A stretch of 64,000 nucleotides of DNA from Micromonospora sp. C31 (GTDB taxonomy: Bacteria > Actinomycetota > Actinomycetes > Mycobacteriales > Micromonosporaceae): NCBI RefSeq assembly GCF_018070575.1, contig NZ_JAGPXN010000005.1, forward strand, positions 1-64,000. The letters run 5' to 3'. A program made the position numbers and the translations under genes. Positions 61,304 to 64,000 of the stretch are shown in pieces. How positions within the stretch are numbered: position 1 is the first letter of the stretch; every line of letters begins with the position of its first letter. Under the pieces are notes generated by a model, which saw nothing but the letters and a program-made list of their open reading frames with translations, searched no databases and was not told the origin of the DNA.

Positions 61304-63876
61304 CGGTGGTCGACGGCGTGCCCGACAGCCCGGCGGGGCGGGTGGCCGACGGGGACGGCACGCCGGCGACCGCCGGGCCTGCCGGGGCCGGTGGCGGTGG
61401 TGGCGGCGGTCGGGCCAGCGGCGGCGGACCGGTGCGGGCGCTGGTGCGGGGGCTGCGGGCGGTTCCGTTGCCGCTGGCGCTGATCGCGATGATCGGCCTG
61501 GCCGGCGCCGTGCTCGGCCGGGTCTACGCCGGCCCGCTGCTGACCTGGCTGGTGCTCGGGGCGGCGGTGGGCTCGGTGCTGGTCAGCGTGGCCGCCCGCC
61601 GGTTGCCCTCGTGGTTGGTCGCGCCGGTCTCGGTGCTGGCGATGGTCGGCTGGACGGCCTGGTCGCTGCGGTTCACCGCGGCCCGCGCCGAGCTGCCCGG
61701 CAGCCTGGTCGAGGTGACCGCGGACGCCGCCGCGAACGGCATCCCCCGGCTGCTGACGGCGATGATCCCGGTGGAGCCGGCCCCGGACACGGTGCTGGTG
61801 CCGCTGGTCGCCGCGTGGCTGGCCGGCCTCGCCGGTGCGGAGGTGGCGATGCGGGCGGGCCGGGTGCTGCTCGGCTACCTGCCGCCGGTGCTGCTCTACG
61901 CCGCCGCGCTCTACGTCGTCGGCCCGAACGCCGACCCCGCGATCGGAGCGACGCTGGCCCTCGTGGCCGTGGCGGTGCTCGGCCTGGTGGTGCCGGAGCG
62001 CGGCACGGCCGGCGCCGACCCGGCCGCCGGGCTGGCGCCGGGGGTCCGCGCCGCCGTCCGGGCCCGGCTCGCCGCTGCCTCCGCCGCCGGCCTCGCGGTG
62101 GTGGTCGGGCTGGTCGCGCTGCTCGGTCCGCTGCTCGCCGGCCAGGTCGACGGTCGGCCGGTGGATCCCCGGCGGTACGTCGAGCCGCCGCAGGTGGAGA
62201 CCCTGGACGAGAACCCGCTCATCCGCATCTCCGGCTGGGCACTGAACCCGGGGCAGCAACTGCTCGACGTGCGCACGCGACGCTCGGGTCCGCCGGGTGC
62301 CGTACCGGCCCCGGACCCGGGGGCGGACCCCGGGCCGGGCGCCGACGCACGCCCGGTGCCGATCCGGCTGGCGGTGCTCAGCGACTACGACGGGGTGACC
62401 TGGCGGGTCGGCGCGACGTACCGCAACGCGGGGCGGATCCTGCCCGTGACGGCGCCGGCGGTCGACAGCACCGTGCAGACGGTACGGCAGGAGATCACCG
62501 TCGCCGGGTTGAGCGGCCGGCTGCTGCCCGCCGTCGCCACCCCGCGCGAGGTCACCGGCGCGCGGGTCGCGTACGACCCCACGACCGGGACGCTGATCCG
62601 GCCGGAGGGCCTGACCCCGGGGCTGCGCTACAGCGTGACCTCGGCGATGGAGACGCCGGACGCCAACCTGCTCGGCACGGCGGACGTGCCGGCCGGCGAG
62701 GAGGTGGCCCGGCTGCTGCGGGTCGCCGACGGGATGCCCGATCCGCTGCGCCGCCTCGCCGCTCAGCTCGCCGAGTCCAACGGCGCCCCGTACGCGCGGG
62801 CCACCGCCGTGGAACAGTTCCTCGCCGAGCACTACCGCCTCGTCGCGGACGCGCCGAGCGGGCACGCGTACCCGAACCTGAACTTCTTCCTCTTCGGCCC
62901 CCGCAACGCCGGCGGCCAGCGGGGCACCTCCGAGCAGTTCGCGGCGGCGTTCGCCGTGCTGGGACGGCTGACCGGGCTGCCGACCCGGGTGGTGGTGGGC
63001 TTCCGCGCCGCCGGGGACGGTCCGGTGCGTGCCGGCGACGCGTACGCCTGGCCGGAGGTGCTCTTCGAGGGGCTGGGCTGGGTGCCGTTCGACCCGCTGC
63101 CCCGGCCCGACGAGGAGCCGCGCCCGGTGGAGGAGGACTTCCGTCCCGCGCCGGAGGATCCGCCCCCGTCGGAGGTGCCGGAGCCCACGGTCGAGCCGAC
63201 CGCGCCCCCCGAGCAGGAGGCAGCGCCGGGCGGGCCGGCCGACTCCGGACCGTCGACGGCGCTGCTGGTCGGCAGCGGGACGGGCGGCACCGCGCTGCTG
63301 GTCGTGGCCGCGCTGCTCACGCTGCTGCTGATGCGCCGGGCGCTGACCCGGACGCGGCTGGAGCGGGGCGACCCCGGCCAGCGGATCGCCGGCGCCTGGC
63401 GGGAGGTCACCGACGCGTTGCGGCTGGCCGGTCACCCGGTCGGCGGGGACCTCTCCGCCTCCGAGGTCGCCGTGCGGGCCCGCCGGGCCGTCGCCGACGC
63501 CCGCGCGCGGATGTCCGGGCACACCCCGACGGCGGCGGGCCCCTCCCCCGGCACCGCCGGCACGGGCCCGGAAGGCACCGGCCCGGAAGGCACCGCCGGC
63601 ACGGGCCCGGAAGGCGCCGGTCCGGAAGGCACCGGCCCGGAAGGCACCGGCATGGCGGGCAGCACGACGGGTGCCGTGGGCCTCGACGCGCGGGTGGACG
63701 AGTTGGCGGGGCTGCTCAACCGGACGGCGTTCGCGCCGGGCACGGCCACCGCAGAGCAGGCCGCGCGGGCCGTCACGACCGCCGGCGACTACGTCGGCGC
63801 GCTGCGCGCCGCCCGCCCCTGGTGGCGCCGGCTCCTCTGGTCCGTACGCCCCGGTCCGCTCCGCTGGCCCCGCTGA
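61300..63876 (+). CDS. TgpA-like transglutaminase-fold membrane protein lacking the catalytic Cys/His
   Basis: 858-aa membrane protein. GTG 61300 overlaps the DUF58 stop; the adjacent GTG 61297 is equally possible. Six or so N-terminal helices (about 50-285) are followed by a periplasmic-type transglutaminase domain and one late helix (about 655-680), then a DUF4129-like cytoplasmic tail. The core motif reads RGTSEQFAAAFAVLGRLTGL where active enzymes have G-x-C-x-x-F, so the nucleophile is Ser544. The His of HAWVEV is Tyr582 (DAYAWPEV), while the Asp of VPFDPLP remains. The domain is therefore probably non-catalytic or uses altered chemistry. The tail contains a GTGPEG repeat tract. Confidence 0.88.
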   Translation: MTVVDGVPDSPAGRVADGDGTPATAGPAGAGGGGGGGRASGGGPVRALVRGLRAVPLPLALIAMIGLAGAVLGRVYAGPLLTWLVLGAAVGSVLVSVAARRLPSWLVAPVSVLAMVGWTAWSLRFTAARAELPGSLVEVTADAAANGIPRLLTAMIPVEPAPDTVLVPLVAAWLAGLAGAEVAMRAGRVLLGYLPPVLLYAAALYVVGPNADPAIGATLALVAVAVLGLVVPERGTAGADPAAGLAPGVRAAVRARLAAASAAGLAVVVGLVALLGPLLAGQVDGRPVDPRRYVEPPQVETLDENPLIRISGWALNPGQQLLDVRTRRSGPPGAVPAPDPGADPGPGADARPVPIRLAVLSDYDGVTWRVGATYRNAGRILPVTAPAVDSTVQTVRQEITVAGLSGRLLPAVATPREVTGARVAYDPTTGTLIRPEGLTPGLRYSVTSAMETPDANLLGTADVPAGEEVARLLRVADGMPDPLRRLAAQLAESNGAPYARATAVEQFLAEHYRLVADAPSGHAYPNLNFFLFGPRNAGGQRGTSEQFAAAFAVLGRLTGLPTRVVVGFRAAGDGPVRAGDAYAWPEVLFEGLGWVPFDPLPRPDEEPRPVEEDFRPAPEDPPPSEVPEPTVEPTAPPEQEAAPGGPADSGPSTALLVGSGTGGTALLVVAALLTLLLMRRALTRTRLERGDPGQRIAGAWREVTDALRLAGHPVGGDLSASEVAVRARRAVADARARMSGHTPTAAGPSPGTAGTGPEGTGPEGTAGTGPEGAGPEGTGPEGTGMAGSTTGAVGLDARVDELAGLLNRTAFAPGTATAEQAARAVTTAGDYVGALRAARPWWRRLLWSVRPGPLRWPR
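63550..63652 (+). repeat. In-frame tandem repeat coding for TGPEG/AGPEG units
   Basis: About 100 bp of 15-bp units (GGCACGGGCCCGGAA-like), six PEG copies in three spacing variants, inside the cytoplasmic tail of the transglutaminase-like protein. Such a tract can change length by slippage and is probably a flexible linker. Confidence 0.8.
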
Positions 63877-64000
63877 ACCCCTCCGCGACGCGGCGCGATC
63901 CACCGCCGTCGCTGCCTCGGGTCCCGGCCCCAGCTGCGTCACCGTCGTGCGGTCGTCGCCCGTCAACCCGGGCCGCGAGTGGGATTTTGCACTCGCAGTG
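63877..64000. other. Intergenic right end of window
   Basis: No gene is supported. A small hairpin GCGAGTG (63975-63981) / CACTCGC (63990-63996) lies at the very end. The window stops before the next gene can be identified. Confidence 0.5.

Noticed and set aside
63970..64000. CACTCGC at the window end as a CIRCE (HrcA) element
   Set aside because: Only one arm resembling TTAGCACTC is present and the partner arm would lie outside the window; no heat-shock gene is visible.
1..64000. CRISPR array, prophage structural genes or a biosynthetic gene cluster
   Set aside because: No regularly spaced direct repeats, no cas-like, capsid/tail or PKS/NRPS motifs were found; the AfsR-type regulator alone does not indicate a cluster.

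Overview
The window is very GC-rich, its genes favour G or C at the third codon position, and GTG starts, GTGA/ATGA stop-start overlaps, lipoprotein SBP-type ABC transporters and RICIN- and CBM-tagged secreted enzymes are common. This points to a mycelial actinomycete, most likely Micromonosporaceae (Micromonospora or a close relative). That placement is inferred from style and protein families, not from a marker gene.

Layout. (1) 0.5-8 kb, minus strand: a four-gene operon of secreted plant-wall enzymes (endo-arabinanase GH43, exo-arabinofuranosidase GH43+CBM42, a beta-helix protein, pectate lyase PL1), three of them carrying near-identical RICIN/CBM13 modules. A LacI-type operator lies inside the operon's promoter, and a decayed GH51 arabinofuranosidase with its own operator and terminator sits upstream. 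(2) 8.3-16.4 kb, plus strand: two secreted cyanophycinase-like S51 enzymes, an RpiR regulator, a polar amino acid ABC importer and an M20 peptidase. Shared TGTAA-N6-TTACA-like sites link the second S51 gene to the importer, so this looks like a scavenging regulon for cyanophycin or similar peptides. (3) 16.5-34.2 kb: a giant secreted subtilase, a nucleotidyltransferase, an APH-like protein with an altered catalytic motif, fused gene remnants (ABC ATPase/GNAT), a 1038-aa protein with a glycosidase-like ectodomain and about eight membrane helices, a secreted penicillin-acylase-family enzyme with an F5/8C domain, a SARP/AfsR-type regulator and a divergent secreted repeat protein.

(4) 34.7-49.3 kb: a complete oxidative D-galacturonate/glucuronate pathway. 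An ABC sugar importer (43708 to 40426) and catabolic genes (40349 to 34770) form a nine-gene minus-strand operon: keto-deoxyglucarate dehydratase, glucarate-dehydratase-like enolase, an unknown Cys-rich protein, alpha-ketoglutarate semialdehyde dehydrogenase and a sugar isomerase-like protein. Next to it are an IclR regulator, uronate dehydrogenase and a divergent 1130-aa pectinase-like protein with two beta-helices around a CBM2. Three copies of a CCACrTAyGTrG palindrome tie these promoters together. With region 1 this makes an almost complete pectin-to-2-oxoglutarate programme: side-chain and backbone depolymerisation outside the cell, import, oxidation and entry into the TCA cycle.

(5) 49.3-53.8 kb: a decayed mobile region beside tRNA-Leu(GAG). 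It holds a dead IS256-family element, strong inverted repeats, three small hypothetical or cargo genes and the C-terminal wreck of a large serine recombinase whose last codons run into the tRNA. (6) 54-63.9 kb, plus strand: an actinobacterial envelope cluster of a TPR/Pro-rich/FN3 membrane protein, a FN3 repeat protein, a MoxR ATPase, a DUF58 protein and a TgpA-like transglutaminase whose catalytic Cys and His positions read Ser and Tyr.
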